Shown: positions 28,561 to 39,691 of the stretch, piece after piece
How positions within the stretch are numbered: the first letter of the stretch is position 1
Layout: each line of letters starts with the position of its first letter
The notes under the pieces: model-generated
The model's database searches: none
What the model was told of the DNA's origin: nothing
Seen by the model: the letters and a program-made list of their open reading frames with translations, nothing else
Program-made: the position numbers and the translations under genes
Assembly: GCF_020509005.1 (NCBI RefSeq)
Contig: NC_063013.1
Span: forward strand, 6,324,001-6,388,000
From: Fulvia fulva
Taxonomy: Eukaryota > Ascomycota > Dothideomycetes > Mycosphaerellales > Mycosphaerellaceae
DNA: 64,000 nt
Direction of reading: 5' to 3'

Positions 28561-29140
28561 TTAACGTCCAGGTGCCGGCTTCTTAGGCTTCTTCGCAATC
28601 TTGCCGGGTGAGTCGGTATTGTTACCTGCCAATCCTGGCTTATTCGAGTTGAGATGTCTAGTGACTGGCTTCAGAGCTCCCGCACCATGATGTCGGTAGG
28701 AGCCAGTGCGGCCTAGCCGAGACTGAGCATTGACTCTGTTGAATATCAGTACATGCACATAAGCAGATAGTGTAAACGCACTGTTTCTGGAGCTCCTCAC
28801 GCTCATCTTGGAGGCTGAGGTACCCGTTGTCCTTGAGGTACTGCCGCTTCTGTGCAAGCTCTTTGATCATCTTCCCATTCTGGACCTTTTTCCGGCATGG
28901 TGGGCGATGGCAGCGCTGCGTGGCCAGGCGCAGACTGCTGTTGTCCAGGTTGTCCCAACGTGTTGCGAAAACTAGGGATGATGGACAGAGCCTTGCTCGG
29001 CCAGCATTAGAGGTTTTATAACCTGGAATGCTTGAAATCCTCTGATCGACCTTGCAGAGCTGATCCCACAGAGTCGACCATCGCTTGATCTCGGGTTCGA
29101 GGCGCTCCCTGCGAGTTGTCGGCTATGCGCTTGGGTCGTT
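28561..29140 (-). pseudogene. Copy D of the tandem family, 5'-truncated
   Basis: The minus strand holds a helix (IKRWSTLWDQL), a shortened Cys motif (RCHRPPC), a Lys/Glu-rich helix (MIKELAQKRQYLKDNGYL) and, after a normal 46-bp intron (28781-28736), the family tail RHHGAGALKPVTRHLNSN ending at a TAA (28561). The N-terminal HYxY/C-x4-C block is not found in frame upstream, so this copy either lost its 5' end or was joined with copy C. Confidence 0.5.
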
Positions 29141-29156
29141 GGACCGGCGTCAGACC

Positions 29157-29640
29157 TCACTGCTCATCACTCTCATCACTCTCGCGGACGCTGATGTATT
29201 CCTTGAGCTCGTGCACCTTTGCTTTGGAGAGCGCCAACTTCTGGCTTTCGTGTTTGAGCTTCCTGTTGAGGCACTCTACCGTGTAGCGGAGACACGAGCA
29301 ATCGATAGGCTCCTAGGCGGGAGCCTGAATCTCAGTCTCAGCATGCAAGCTGGGGTGTGTCAGCGAACGTGCGGTTCTCAGGTGTGTGGGTCACTGACGC
29401 GAAAGTCTCTTTCCACCGCTCTTCTATCTTGTTCGCCAGGTCTCGGACTTCTTGCAGAGCTGAGCGATTCAGATGCAAGAGTGTCTGCTCGAGATGCTCT
29501 TTGCGCTGCCGCAGGCGCTCTGTGCAGCACGAATTGCGGCACCCGATGTCAAATATCTGGGATCTCGAGCAGTGAGAGCTTGAACAATTGTACCGGTAGT
29601 GGAGCTTGAGGGCCCTGTACTGATCGTCGATGGCTCAAGA
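29157..29640 (-). pseudogene. Copy C of the tandem family, 3'-truncated
   Basis: The block HYRYNC with C-x4-C-x9-C-x4-C spacing is followed by a coiled coil, a second Cys pair (DCSCLRYTVEC) and the helix KVHELKEYISVRES, ending at TGA 29157-29159. No in-frame ATG is visible before the block (a TGA lies just upstream) and no family tail follows. A 38-bp candidate intron could link it to copy D, but the phase does not fit. It may be one broken gene together with copy D. Confidence 0.45.
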
Positions 29641-29740
29641 CCGTACATGTGACACTGTCGTCCATGACGCAGCTTACGATAGATCTGAGAGAGACGAAAA
29701 CTCCCAACGGCGCCGAAGACGCATGTGATCGGAACATCTC

Positions 29741-30330
29741 AGTTTCTTTTCTCGTGATTGCAGCCGAGAGAAGGCAATGGCCGATACTACCGTTCTTACA
29801 GTCCCCAGATGGGCAGGTTTCGGCGCCCTCTTCGATGCTGCTGACTCGTCGTGGGCTGGTGAGAGTGGCCCCTTCAAGCAGACATACGGTGGGTAGTCAA
29901 CTGGGACTCATACGCCAGGCAATGCCACCATCTGGTGCTTCGTTGCGACGGCTGCGCGACATGACGCATGTACACTTGCATACTATGTAATCGTCCAGTC
30001 TAGATTGTGTTGGGTCTTTCGCATCTCAACGAGTGCGATCATGTTCAATGAAGGGCGTTGTTGGTGAAAGTGGAGTCCGAAGCTCAGGATGATGGATCAT
30101 GGGCAAGCACCTGCAGGGATTCGCCGGCACATGAAAGTGTCAGGCAGTCTATCAACAACTTGGTAACCACGATCTCCACAACACCTCTCCACCTTCACGA
30201 CCTCCTACATCCTCCATCCTCGCGCGGGCTCTGAAATCACATACCGGAGGCGATACGGTCGTCCACTCGATCTGGCAAACCAACGATAGCAGCGGCGCAT
30301 TGCGCTGCTTGCGCGAGGCGCTTTCCTACG
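29741..30330. other. Promoter region of MID1
   Basis: About 0.6 kb without a gene. The last ~180 bases before the MID1 ATG are pyrimidine-rich (CTCC/ACC runs), as is common in fungal 5' leaders. Confidence 0.45.
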
Positions 30331-32358
30331 ATGCTGTGCCAATGCCCCAAGCTCACTCCCCTCCAAACACGACTCCTGGCATCTGTGACGACTCTGGCAC
30401 TCTTGGCTCTGGTATACTGGTCGTTGTCGAATCCACATTTCGCATATGCAGCTGAACTTCCTGTGGACGGAAGTGGGCAACTGAGAGCAGGAGAAGATCA
30501 CAATTGGCACCGGATACGTGATGATGGGACCTTGGAGTATGAGGATGGACCGGAAGAGCTGGAAATACGACATGCAGACGATGTTGTGGTGGTGAGGCAG
30601 GCAGAGGAGGGCACAGCACAGATCGCAGGCAATAACATGGGTACAGCAGGAGAGATCGCGCCCGGGAACACTACCATCTGGGAGTACCCAAACAGCCTCC
30701 TGATTGCCAATCACGCCGACAAGGGCATAGGACTTCCAGGCGCGCTTTCAGGAAAGCAGGTGGTCGTTCCAGAGCACATTGAGCTGAAGAGACGGGACGA
30801 AGATGGCGAGCAGCATCTGGAGACTAGACAGGACGGCACAGCCATATACATCTCGGCCAACACATGTAGTCAGCCTATATGGAACGGTAGCGGGACACAA
30901 GACATTCCTGCGCCTCAGCTGACACTCTACGTCTCCGATGAACCAGGGAACAAGAACCTTGGACCTGGTGGAAGACGCCAGACTGAATACCCTTTTGATG
31001 GAGGCTTCGTAAACGCGACAGTAGACACTGCATCAGGGACATGGCATATGGCGGTCTCGGCGCCCGAACTTACCAGCAACTTCACTGGTTCTTGGTCATA
31101 CAGCTTGGCAGTGTCGATAGACGACTACTTCTACGCCGCGAACACGACCGACCCATTTCTTTATCTTGTCGACACAGACTCTAATGCAGCTTTGATGGTT
31201 ACCGACAACTTGACAGATGCCAATTCGTCGACTGAAGTGTTCCAACAATGGATGGATCTTAGCGCGCCCTACACTTTGTTCGCACTCAATCAAAACTTCA
31301 CCGGTATGATGGGTCTTGAGAACTCCTTCTGCGGTCTTGAAACCTTTGTAACGAACAACAGCCAGATCATGTCGAATCATGATGATATGGAGGGCATCTC
31401 AGACCATGTTCAGATGGGCATGATCACTCGCGGGCTCGGCAACAAACCCAAGCAGCAATTCTACGCTACCGGTCTCAACAGCTCAAGTCAATACCGCGCT
31501 TTCCTAGCCATCAACGGAAACTCCACAGCCTCCGGAGACGGCGTTGTGGGCGGTGGCGGCAAAGTCTGGGGTCCAGGCATCGACTTCACCACCAAAACCG
31601 ATAGGAACTGCCAGCTCCTCTTTAACCTCACATTCTGCAACGAAGTCGCCTACGCCGCGCCCTCCAACCCCGAGAATGACAAGTACAACACCAACTACAC
31701 CGCCTTCCAAGAATTCTACGACAACTACACCACATTCTGGTACGCACCCTTCAACTACACCCTCGCGCAAATTCCCTGCCACACAACCTCCGATGCGCAA
31801 TACTCTCTCGCCAAGAACTGCAACCACTGCGCCGCTGCCTACAAAGAATGGCTCTGCGCCGTCTCCATCCCCCGCTGCGAAGACTTCTCCAACAACGCCT
31901 CCTACCTCCAACCCCGTAACGTCGCTCAGCCCTTCTACAACGCCTCCTCCCTCCCAGACACGTTCCTGCAATCAGCTTACACTCCCATGCCGGATGCCCC
32001 GACGATCGAAGGCTCGAACGCATTCGACCAGACTTTCGAATTCAGCTTTGCAACGAACCGGAGCAGGAATGCGGATATCGATGAATACATCCAGCCGGGC
32101 CCGTATAAGGAAGTCCTACCTTGCGAGGACTTATGTTACAGTTTGATGCAGAGTTGTCCGGCGAGTATGAACTTTGCGTGTCCGTATCCTGGACGCGGGT
32201 TGGAGGCGAGTTATGGGCAGAGGACACCCGGTGGGGAGGTGACGTGTAGTTATCTGGGCGCGGTGTATTATTTGAACGGTGCGGAAAGCAGTGCGCCTGG
32301 GACGTGGAGGGCGATGGGGATGGCGGTCATGGCTGGGTTTGCATTGACCCTAATGTGA
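30331..32358 (+). CDS. MID1: Stretch-activated Ca2+ channel component Mid1
   Basis: A 675-residue intronless ORF. It has an N-terminal hydrophobic segment (residues 13-30), many N-glycosylation sequons (NTT, NFT, NYT, NAS), and a Cys-rich C-terminal half with the Mid1 pattern NCQLLFNLTFCNEVAY, then CNHCAAAYKEWLC and PRCEDF, and finally PCEDLCYSLMQSCP...FACP. A hydrophobic segment closes the protein. Mid1 is the regulatory partner of the Cch1 channel in the high-affinity Ca2+ influx system of the fungal plasma membrane. The protein is longer than yeast Mid1 (548) but typical for filamentous fungi. No intron or lesion was seen. Confidence 0.93.
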   Translation: MLCQCPKLTPLQTRLLASVTTLALLALVYWSLSNPHFAYAAELPVDGSGQLRAGEDHNWHRIRDDGTLEYEDGPEELEIRHADDVVVVRQAEEGTAQIAGNNMGTAGEIAPGNTTIWEYPNSLLIANHADKGIGLPGALSGKQVVVPEHIELKRRDEDGEQHLETRQDGTAIYISANTCSQPIWNGSGTQDIPAPQLTLYVSDEPGNKNLGPGGRRQTEYPFDGGFVNATVDTASGTWHMAVSAPELTSNFTGSWSYSLAVSIDDYFYAANTTDPFLYLVDTDSNAALMVTDNLTDANSSTEVFQQWMDLSAPYTLFALNQNFTGMMGLENSFCGLETFVTNNSQIMSNHDDMEGISDHVQMGMITRGLGNKPKQQFYATGLNSSSQYRAFLAINGNSTASGDGVVGGGGKVWGPGIDFTTKTDRNCQLLFNLTFCNEVAYAAPSNPENDKYNTNYTAFQEFYDNYTTFWYAPFNYTLAQIPCHTTSDAQYSLAKNCNHCAAAYKEWLCAVSIPRCEDFSNNASYLQPRNVAQPFYNASSLPDTFLQSAYTPMPDAPTIEGSNAFDQTFEFSFATNRSRNADIDEYIQPGPYKEVLPCEDLCYSLMQSCPASMNFACPYPGRGLEASYGQRTPGGEVTCSYLGAVYYLNGAESSAPGTWRAMGMAVMAGFALTLM

Positions 32359-32943
32359 AGCGGACGGGCAAGCAGGTTGAGCCTGTCTTTTCTCCTGGCG
32401 TTTGGAGCGATGAGCTGCTGTATTGATGGATGAAGAGTGTAGTATACCCCCAATAACATGAAGCGATACCTAATGTCCTGAAGCATCAACCTGGAAATCT
32501 GTGTGTATCCTCACTCACTCACCACACGAATGACGTCTGCGAGGTACTTTTTTTCTTCTGAGATTCTCTTTCATTCCAGACATTCCATGTCTCTAAGCTA
32601 CAAGGTTGCAATATTATCGACACAAGACATTAGATGTTTGTTTTGTCCATTAACATGTTCATCACATGGGTATCGTCAGCAGAATGTGTATGATGTATAG
32701 GCCGTGTTGCCTTTCCAAGAGTGGCTCGCTCGCTCGCTGTTCAAGCAAGTCTTAAATTCCAAGAGACTCCCATGAATGATCCCCCTTCGCTCGCTAGTTG
32801 CAGCAGATTCGTTGAATAACACAGACACAGAGACATAGGGAAGTTTCGCCTGATAGGCGTTGGCGTTCGAACAGTCGGGGGAAATGCAGAAGATGCATGT
32901 GAGTAGTGGAGCAATCCAGCTCGGTCCAGATCCAGGAATCTCA
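32359..32943. other. 3' region between convergent genes
   Basis: Shared downstream region of MID1 (plus) and the serine-rich gene (minus). No gene seen. Confidence 0.5.
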
Positions 32944-35900
32944 TCAAGTGGTAGCGACGACAGCAAGGGCAATCTACACAGATCACAAAAGTCAGCAAAC
33001 CTCTCTGCCTATCCCATTCAGAACGCCAACATGACGATGACAATCCTCACTCACCACAGCCCCAATAACCCCCAACCCGACCACACTCATAACCCGATTC
33101 AAAACCCTCCACCACCGCGCCTTATAATAAACCTTCTCCTCCCTCCACCGCCTCTCCGCATCCCCCGCCTCATGCTTCATCATCGCCATCTGCACATCCT
33201 CCTCACTCGGCCCATTCCCCAAATTCGCCTCCAAATCCCCCGCAGACACGGGCTTCTTCGGTAATGGCAGGACTGCCCCGAGCATCCAGGTAAGCGGACA
33301 TAGGAAGCCGAGCATGAAGAGCAGAATTTGCCGGTTGTGGCGGGAGGTTATGAGCGTGTCAAGGGAGGAGACGAAGGAGGGGGGGCGCCAGGCGGAGAGG
33401 CGGTTTTGGGAGGTTCGTTTGGAGGGGGCGAGGCGGGGGAGTCGCAGGGTGTGGTCGTGGTCGTCGGAGTGGGCACCGAAGTCTGAGAGGCGGTCTTTGG
33501 TCATGGGGCGGGGGAATTCCATTTGGTCCCATTGGCGTTGTTTGCTGTATCTCCGAGGGAGGCGAGGTCTGCGGTGGTCGTTTTCGTCTCTGGGTGGACT
33601 GGGAGCGGGGTCCTTGAGGGGGCCCCATTTTGGTTGGCCGGAGGGGAGGATCTCGGCGGCACTGTCTTTGGGGCCTTCTTCGTAGGGGTCTTGCGGGAGG
33701 GGGTCGCGGTGGATGGCCATGGAGTCGCGGGTGTCTTGGAAGGGTCTGTCTCGTGAGCGGCGGGAGGTGCCAGATTTGCGGATCTTGGAGGAACGGCTGT
33801 CGCGGCTGTTGCGTTGATGCTCGAGGCTGCGTTTGCGGGTTCGTGGGCGGAAGATCGCTGGGAGAAAGTGGCTGCGGACTGGGCTGGAGGAGTCGACGTT
33901 ACTGTAGCCTGTACCCAGCCTGCTGGTGATGCTGCGGTCCGTATAGGCGCTGTCGCCTCGTTGATGTCTGGCGGGTTGTCTGATTCCAGCGGATAGGCTG
34001 CCGAAGGATGTCTTGCTTTGCAGCGCGTGTGTACCCGAGTAGAACCGCTTCGCCCATGTTGGAAACAGAGTGCTGCCTTGGCTTGTCCTCTCGCTCTCAA
34101 CATTGCTAACCTGGCTCAGCTGCCTGGAATGCGTGGATGTGCTGTTACTCCGTGCTCGGAGCGAATATCCTGATCTCTTCTGCTGCAACGCTGGAGCTTG
34201 CAACTCTGATAGTGTATCGAAGTTCTCATCGCTGTCTCGGCTCTTCGGAATCGGCGGCATTGGAGGGAGAGGTCCATCGTATCTTCTCGGTGCGTCCATC
34301 GAATTCGACCCTGAAGCAGCGTTCGTCTTGAACAGTGGCTCTGGCATTGCCGAATGCTCGCGGAATATGCCCAATGTCATGTCACCTGCATCTTCCTGAA
34401 ACTCGCTGCTGCTCGTCCCTCGAGTACCAGTTGACCGCGGGCCCGATCCGACCGACTCTGCGGGCGCGCTCCATTGCCGTCGATGACCAGGAGAAAGTGG
34501 TGAACTACTGGCATCATCTCCAGTCAGTACTCCACTCCCCAATGAGAAGTGGCTCAAATGTTGGCTTGCGGTCCGGCTGCTTTCGCTGGCGATCGTGCTG
34601 AGATGGCTGCTGAAAGGTCGCTTTGGGAATGGCAGGGTATCGATGTCGTCCATGGCTTCGCTGTCATGAGCTTCCTCCAATGCTTGAGCCTCTGCCTGTA
34701 AGCTCAGAGACTCGGATGCAGCTTTGTGACGGAGTCGTTTCTTCGGGATGTAGAGTGGTGGCAGAGTATCATTAGAAGATGTGAGTGATGCCCGAGAGCC
34801 ACTATTGGTAAGGCTACGACCCGTATGAGGCCGTCCAGCAGGTCCGTATTTCAGGCGCGAATTGATTGAATCAATGGAAGTAGCACCGTGTATAGGATGG
34901 TCGCTTTTGGAAATTGGCCGAACCGAGTCAGGTGTGTATGCGATAAAGTTAGGGGACGAAGTGTTAGGAAAAGTTGCTTCAGAGATCGCCTGCGACTCTG
35001 GACTTCCGTCTCGTTGATGGTGAGATGCTGGAGTTCCTGGAACGTCCCGCCAGTTGGGAGTACTCGAGAAGGGCTGAATGGAGCCAGCAGACAACGTCCT
35101 CTTGGAGCTTTGCTGAGGTGTGCCTTCGCTGCTTGAAGGTTGCTCCAAGTCCGATGGTGCTGTACGCGGCCTGACAGGTGAAGTTTCCAGAGATCGGGCT
35201 CCTGGCTCCGGGTCTGTCGGCGAGGATGTGTCAGATGAGGGAACTGGTCTAATTGTCGACAATCTCTCTGGCCGTTCTGGGGAGGCTTCCTGCAGTGTCT
35301 GCAACGCCTGTGCAAGGCCTGACCTAGCAGACGCTTCCACTTCTGCACGCTCCCGAGTTTCCTGCTCGTGTGGCGTTGGTGTTCCACGCAGAGTTGAAAG
35401 CTGACTGAGGGTGCTGTATCTTTCACTCTTCCGGCTCTTTTTGGAGTACGCAATTTCGCTATCTTGCAAAGTGGATGCTTGGGAATAGTAGCCCGAGGAC
35501 GTGTTGCGACGGTGCCATACTGGCGGAGGTAGTTCGTGCTGCCACTCGTCCGGTAACAGGGTTATACCGGGCGCATTGTCCGCAGTCTGCACCTCATTTG
35601 CCGGCGTGTTGGTTTCTGAAACATCGTGCTCCCGGTCTGCAGCCGAAGTTGCTGGGTATCTCACGCTAGTTTCCTTGAACTGAGCGAGCTGATCTGACTG
35701 GGGTAAGCGTGGCAGTGCAGTTGGATTTTCCTCCCAGTTTTCTTCGTTGGCATCATCGCCGTCGACTCCGTGGTGTGGTGGTGATTCTGGCGCAGGAGAA
35801 GCGTTGACTAAGCGTACTGTAGCAAGTTGTTCTGGAAGTGTGAGATTAGGTTCCTGTTGGTTGTTCTCCGACTTGGATCTCTCGTGAAGCGATGCTTTTC

Positions 35901-36015
35901 GCCAACTCGTTCGCGCCGGGTGGTTTCGTGCTGATGTTACCGGTCGCTGTGATGAGAAGAAACCAGAGGACATGTCCTTTTTCCGTTTGGAAAGTGGCTC
36001 GGGATCCAGAAACAT
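32944..36015 (-). CDS. Large Ser-rich protein with a C-terminal membrane anchor
   Basis: Exon 1 (36015-33055) and a 30-bp terminal exon (32973-32944) join in phase 0 across an 81-bp GTGAGT...GTAG intron, giving 996 residues. Almost the whole protein is low-complexity Ser/Pro/Thr/Arg sequence with many possible phosphorylation sites. Only the C-terminal ~120 residues look folded: a hydrophobic segment RQILLFMLGFLCPLTWMLGA, a charged stretch (EAGDAERRWREEKVYYKARWWR) and a last hydrophobic helix (VMSVVGLGVIGAV + IALAVVATT) completed by the tiny exon. This C-terminal module recurs in Pezizomycotina proteins annotated as serine-rich. I infer a tail-anchored membrane protein of unknown function. 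Confidence 0.75.
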
Positions 36016-37460
36016 AGTAAAGAGTGTATTAAAGGCGCAATAAGAAAAGAAGTCCGGTAAAGATCGTGCAGCATATCAAACGAGTGACAGGTACGAGAGC
36101 AAGGCTCTGCGCACACAGAGCGCTCTCTCGAAGGCGTAGTAGATGTCCCGGGCGGTAGGTGATGTACTTGAGTGTGTCAAGGAGTCGCTTGGTTCGTCGG
36201 TGTTCGCATACAGAGCGCCTGTATGCAGGCTGCAGGGTCGTGCAGGCGGAGATGGCTCTCCAAACGGCGTCTGCGATTCCTGGCGTATGCGCTGGCGTTA
36301 TAGTGGACTCGAGAGGTGGGTACAGAGAATGAATAGCGAGCTGAACGGAAAGAGGCTGAAGAGCGGCGACAAGGAGACCAAGAGGACACTCACAACGAGA
36401 CCATCACCTCCGTGGGCTCGCCGCCATCATTTCAATCGTATGGATTCGCAATCGATAGGGCAGGGATGTTACGAACCATCGTGCGCTTGAGAACATAGCG
36501 CTAGTGGTCGAGGCGTGTCATTTCCGTGTCTGCAGAAGCATACTGTAACATGTCCCGCGCGACTGTTGAGAACCAATGAATGACGACGGAATTCGACGAT
36601 ATCGATAAGCTCGCGCACATGATGGCGTTTCACACTGCTATACTGCTGCCGTGGATTGAAGATGCGACGAAGAGCTCCAAGTCATCTCCGAGTCCTCGCA
36701 GTGGACGCGTAGGTTGATTGACGGGACTGAAGGAAAACTTGTCGCGAAGAACAAACTTCCACAGTGCTGGCGGAGGAGAGCATATCGCAAGCCGAATTGT
36801 GAATCGTTGTCGTTCGCCATCAACAGAAAACGGCTGTCATCTCAAGGTATGAAGAGAAACATTGAAACAAGACGTGAAGTCGGTACTTGAACCGGACAAC
36901 CAGACTCTGTGCAACGGACCTCCTGGCATGCTGATGGCATCCTCACGAGCACAAAGCCACCATATCTCTGCATCCCATCACCCATGGTATTGTTCGGGTC
37001 GATCTCCAGAATCCCGCGTGCGACACGCGCTAGACATGCAAGCAATTTGACCCCAGACGAGTATAGTGGGCTGTGGCTTCGTTGGTGTGAAGCTTCCACG
37101 TGCGCCTTGCGATCTGCCCTTTGCGGCCACAGACTTACATTCTGCTTGATATGATAGTACCTCCTCAAAGCTGAGCGTTGATGTTGTCAAGAGTGCGGTC
37201 GAAGCGTGCAGGTGGGAGATGAAAGATCTCGAATCCTGACTCGTTCCCGCCGGCACATCCCTGCCCTCGGCGCGAAAGCTCGCATGAAGAAGATCAGACA
37301 AAGAAGAACGGACAACAATGGCTCCACCCATGAAAGCGCCGACAAACATGTGGTCGAAAGGCTCAGCCCTCGTCGAGCGTTTGAAGGAATTCTACACCGG
37401 CAAGAAAGGTAGTCCCGACACACCTGCGACAAGCCCGAGCACGAGCATCAACGGCTAACG
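36016..37460. other. Divergent promoter region, 1.4 kb
   Basis: Lies between the Ser-rich gene (minus) and RCE1 (plus). It contains ATAGCGCTAG (36495-36504), related to the palindrome before PPT1. Several 60-120 codon frames occur on both strands but none has a recognisable feature. Confidence 0.45.
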
Positions 37461-38522
37461 ATGCCACCACCAGAAACACCGCCCCTCATATCAGAACGGA
37501 CGGCCCTCCTCTGCGCAATCGGCTTCACGGTCCTTTACGTGGCACCTTTCTACCTCTCCAAGACTCTCAGAACATCACCGCTAGTCTCCCGAGACTCCCC
37601 AGCCGTCATCAGAGCCCGCGTCCGCGCTGTAGGCCTCAGCTGCCTAGCCTCCACCGTTATAGCGGTCTACGTCCTCGCTACATACGGCCATGCAACGCCT
37701 CGAGATGTCCTCCGCCTCTTTGCCATGTGGCCTGTCGATCCGACAGATTGCCTCAAAGTTCTGGGTCTAGTCTGCGTTCTCTTCGTCGGTCCCCTCTACG
37801 AAACCCTCATCGCCGACTCCGCCTGGCGAGACCTCAGCTTCAAAGCTATCAAGGAGAACTTCTGGGATCATCTTCCCGGGTTCAGGAATTATGTCGTTGC
37901 CCCTTGGTGTGAGGAACTTGTCTTCCGGAGTTTGGTGATAGGACTCTACCAACTAGCGAAAGTCTCGCCAACACGGATTGTCTTCGTTACGCCACTCATC
38001 TTCGGCGTGGCGCATGTACACCACCTCGTTGAATTCTGCCAATCCCGGACACCACCAGGACGGATCATCCCACCGGCGAATGTAATCCTCATGGGCGTGG
38101 TGCAGAGCCTTTTCCAGTTCACGTACACCACCCTCTTCGGCTTCTTCGCGGCATTCGTGATGCTGCGTACGGGGAATGTCTTTGCGTCAGTCACGGCGCA
38201 TACGTTTTGCAACTGCATGGGACTTCCGAGGATGTGGGGCAGGGTTGGACAATTTGAGGAGTGGGAGGGACACAATGTCACGCCTGATGTGGCGCAGGGC
38301 AAGAGGGATGATAGTCTGGATCAGGTGAGGGTTGGGAATAGCTTGATGCAGGAGCAGAGTGAGGATGAGAAGCACGCGGCCGATGCGATGAAGACGAGGA
38401 AGAGAAACCTTGGTGTGGGATGGACGGTGGTGTACTACTTGTTGTTCTTTGGAGGTGCCTATGGCTTCTATAGACTGCTCTGGACGTTGACGGAGAGCCG
38501 GAATGCTTTAGTGCATTTTTGA
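37461..38522 (+). CDS. RCE1: CAAX prenyl protease 2 (Rce1)
   Basis: An intronless 353-residue polytopic membrane protein. The CPBP/Rce1 catalytic motifs are present: E151-E152 with FR at 155-156 (APWCEELVFRSL), the His motif FGVAHVHHLVE (about 181-191), and a downstream HTFCNCMGLP. Hydrophobic segments lie near 14-30, 57-74, 98-112, 172-186, 205-225 and at the C-terminus. Rce1 removes the last three residues of prenylated CAAX proteins such as Ras and a-factor-type pheromones in the ER membrane. Length is close to the family norm. Confidence 0.93.
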   Translation: MPPPETPPLISERTALLCAIGFTVLYVAPFYLSKTLRTSPLVSRDSPAVIRARVRAVGLSCLASTVIAVYVLATYGHATPRDVLRLFAMWPVDPTDCLKVLGLVCVLFVGPLYETLIADSAWRDLSFKAIKENFWDHLPGFRNYVVAPWCEELVFRSLVIGLYQLAKVSPTRIVFVTPLIFGVAHVHHLVEFCQSRTPPGRIIPPANVILMGVVQSLFQFTYTTLFGFFAAFVMLRTGNVFASVTAHTFCNCMGLPRMWGRVGQFEEWEGHNVTPDVAQGKRDDSLDQVRVGNSLMQEQSEDEKHAADAMKTRKRNLGVGWTVVYYLLFFGGAYGFYRLLWTLTESRNALVHF

Positions 38523-38922
38523 GCCCCCAAATGACATGAATGACACTGAGCGCACGGCTGTTCTCTCTGCGCGTGCTTCCTCATGCCCAAAGGATGACGC
38601 TCCCAGGTCTCTGGAGTTCGATGGCATGATTTGTCTGCCAGAACATCCCAGCGCAGCCCGGTCCCATGACCGCATGTTCTTATGCTCCCAGCATAATCCA
38701 CAAGCCCCTACAGCGTGACAGTCCGAGAATTCGCCCTTCGAGTTTCCTTGGTCTCATGTCGTGGTACCTCTGGCTTTCGTTGCGCCTCTGTCCCCAACGC
38801 CTGGCTGAACGCGAATCATTTAAGTCTTCCATGTCCCCTCTCTATTGCTGCTCGTCGTTGGCGCTGCCATCGCGACTGCCATCTGTTAGAACCCGTCCCG
38901 CAGACAACTTCGCCTCGAGAAC
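38523..38922. other. Convergent 3' region of RCE1 and SPT4
   Basis: About 400 bp without a recognisable gene. Confidence 0.5.
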
Positions 38923-39323
38923 TTACGGCTGATATTTCACCCCAGCATTCTCCGCCGCAGTGATATACTCCTCTGCCAACTACAAACACATTAGCTCCCA
39001 TCCTCATCCCTTCCTCCATGCCCCAGAATCAGAGGCACCCCTCCCTGTCACATTCAACTTACATCTCCAGTAACCTGCACCGCATAAATCCCCGGAACAT
39101 ACCCCACAATCCTCTGCCACCTCGCCACCCAGCTCGACGTCGTGTCATTGACGGTAACAAGACCCTCAAACGTCTCGGACGTGCAATCGGCCACGGCGTC
39201 GGAGGAGCCGCGCATTTCGAGGAATTGCTCGCAGTTGGGGCAGCCGCCTTTGACGAATTTGGATTGGGTTTGGACGAAGCTGCAGACCAGGCAGGCGCGG
39301 AGGGCGCGAGGGACGGCGGCCAT
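38923..39323 (-). CDS. SPT4: Transcription elongation factor Spt4
   Basis: Exons 39323-39063 and 38979-38923 join in phase 0 across an 83-bp GTAAGT...GTAG intron, giving 105 residues. The zinc-finger motif C-x2-C (CLVC) and its partner CPNC are present at the N-terminus, followed by ADCTSETFEGLVTVNDTTSSWVARWQ and PGIYAVQVTGD, and the spliced end LAEEYITAAENAGVKYQP. Spt4 pairs with Spt5 (DSIF) on elongating RNA polymerase. It is divergent from PPT1, with about 370 bp between start codons. Confidence 0.95.
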
Positions 39324-39580
39324 GTTGATAATGATAGGGGATGGTGAAGGTGGTGTAAGGAGGTTGTTGAGAGGTGGATGATGTGTTTTGTTGGTTGCAC
39401 GTGTTCTTTGTCCAGAAGTGGTTGTTCACGGTTGAGTAAGGTGTGATGTGTCGGCAGGCATGTGTTTGTTGGAAGATCGAGCCGCGTGCCGAAGAATTGG
39501 ATCTACCCAGCCGCCGAATCTCGACTTTCTTCCAAGAGCTTCGCCGATAGACATCACATCGACTTTTCGCTCGCGTGGAT

Positions 39581-39596
39581 ACTATAGCGCTATAGT
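39581..39596. promoter_or_regulatory. Perfect 16-bp palindrome in the SPT4/PPT1 promoter
   Basis: ACTATAGCGCTATAGT is identical to its reverse complement and lies 111 bp before the PPT1 ATG. Its first 12 bases recur at 50638-50649, 119 bp before the ATG of the alpha/beta hydrolase gene. This suggests a dimeric transcription-factor site, but no factor is known to me. Confidence 0.4.
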
Positions 39597-39691
39597 AGAG
39601 ATCCGTCGTCTGTCTCTCCCGCCAAATTCTGTTGCGCTATACCGGAGAGCTCTCCAAAATCCTCTCTTAGTCGCTGCCACCAAAGGCAAGC

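Noticed and set aside
31504..32146. Frames of 155-200 codons on both strands within MID1
   Set aside because: Pro/Thr- and Gly/Val-rich shadow frames of the conserved MID1 coding sequence.
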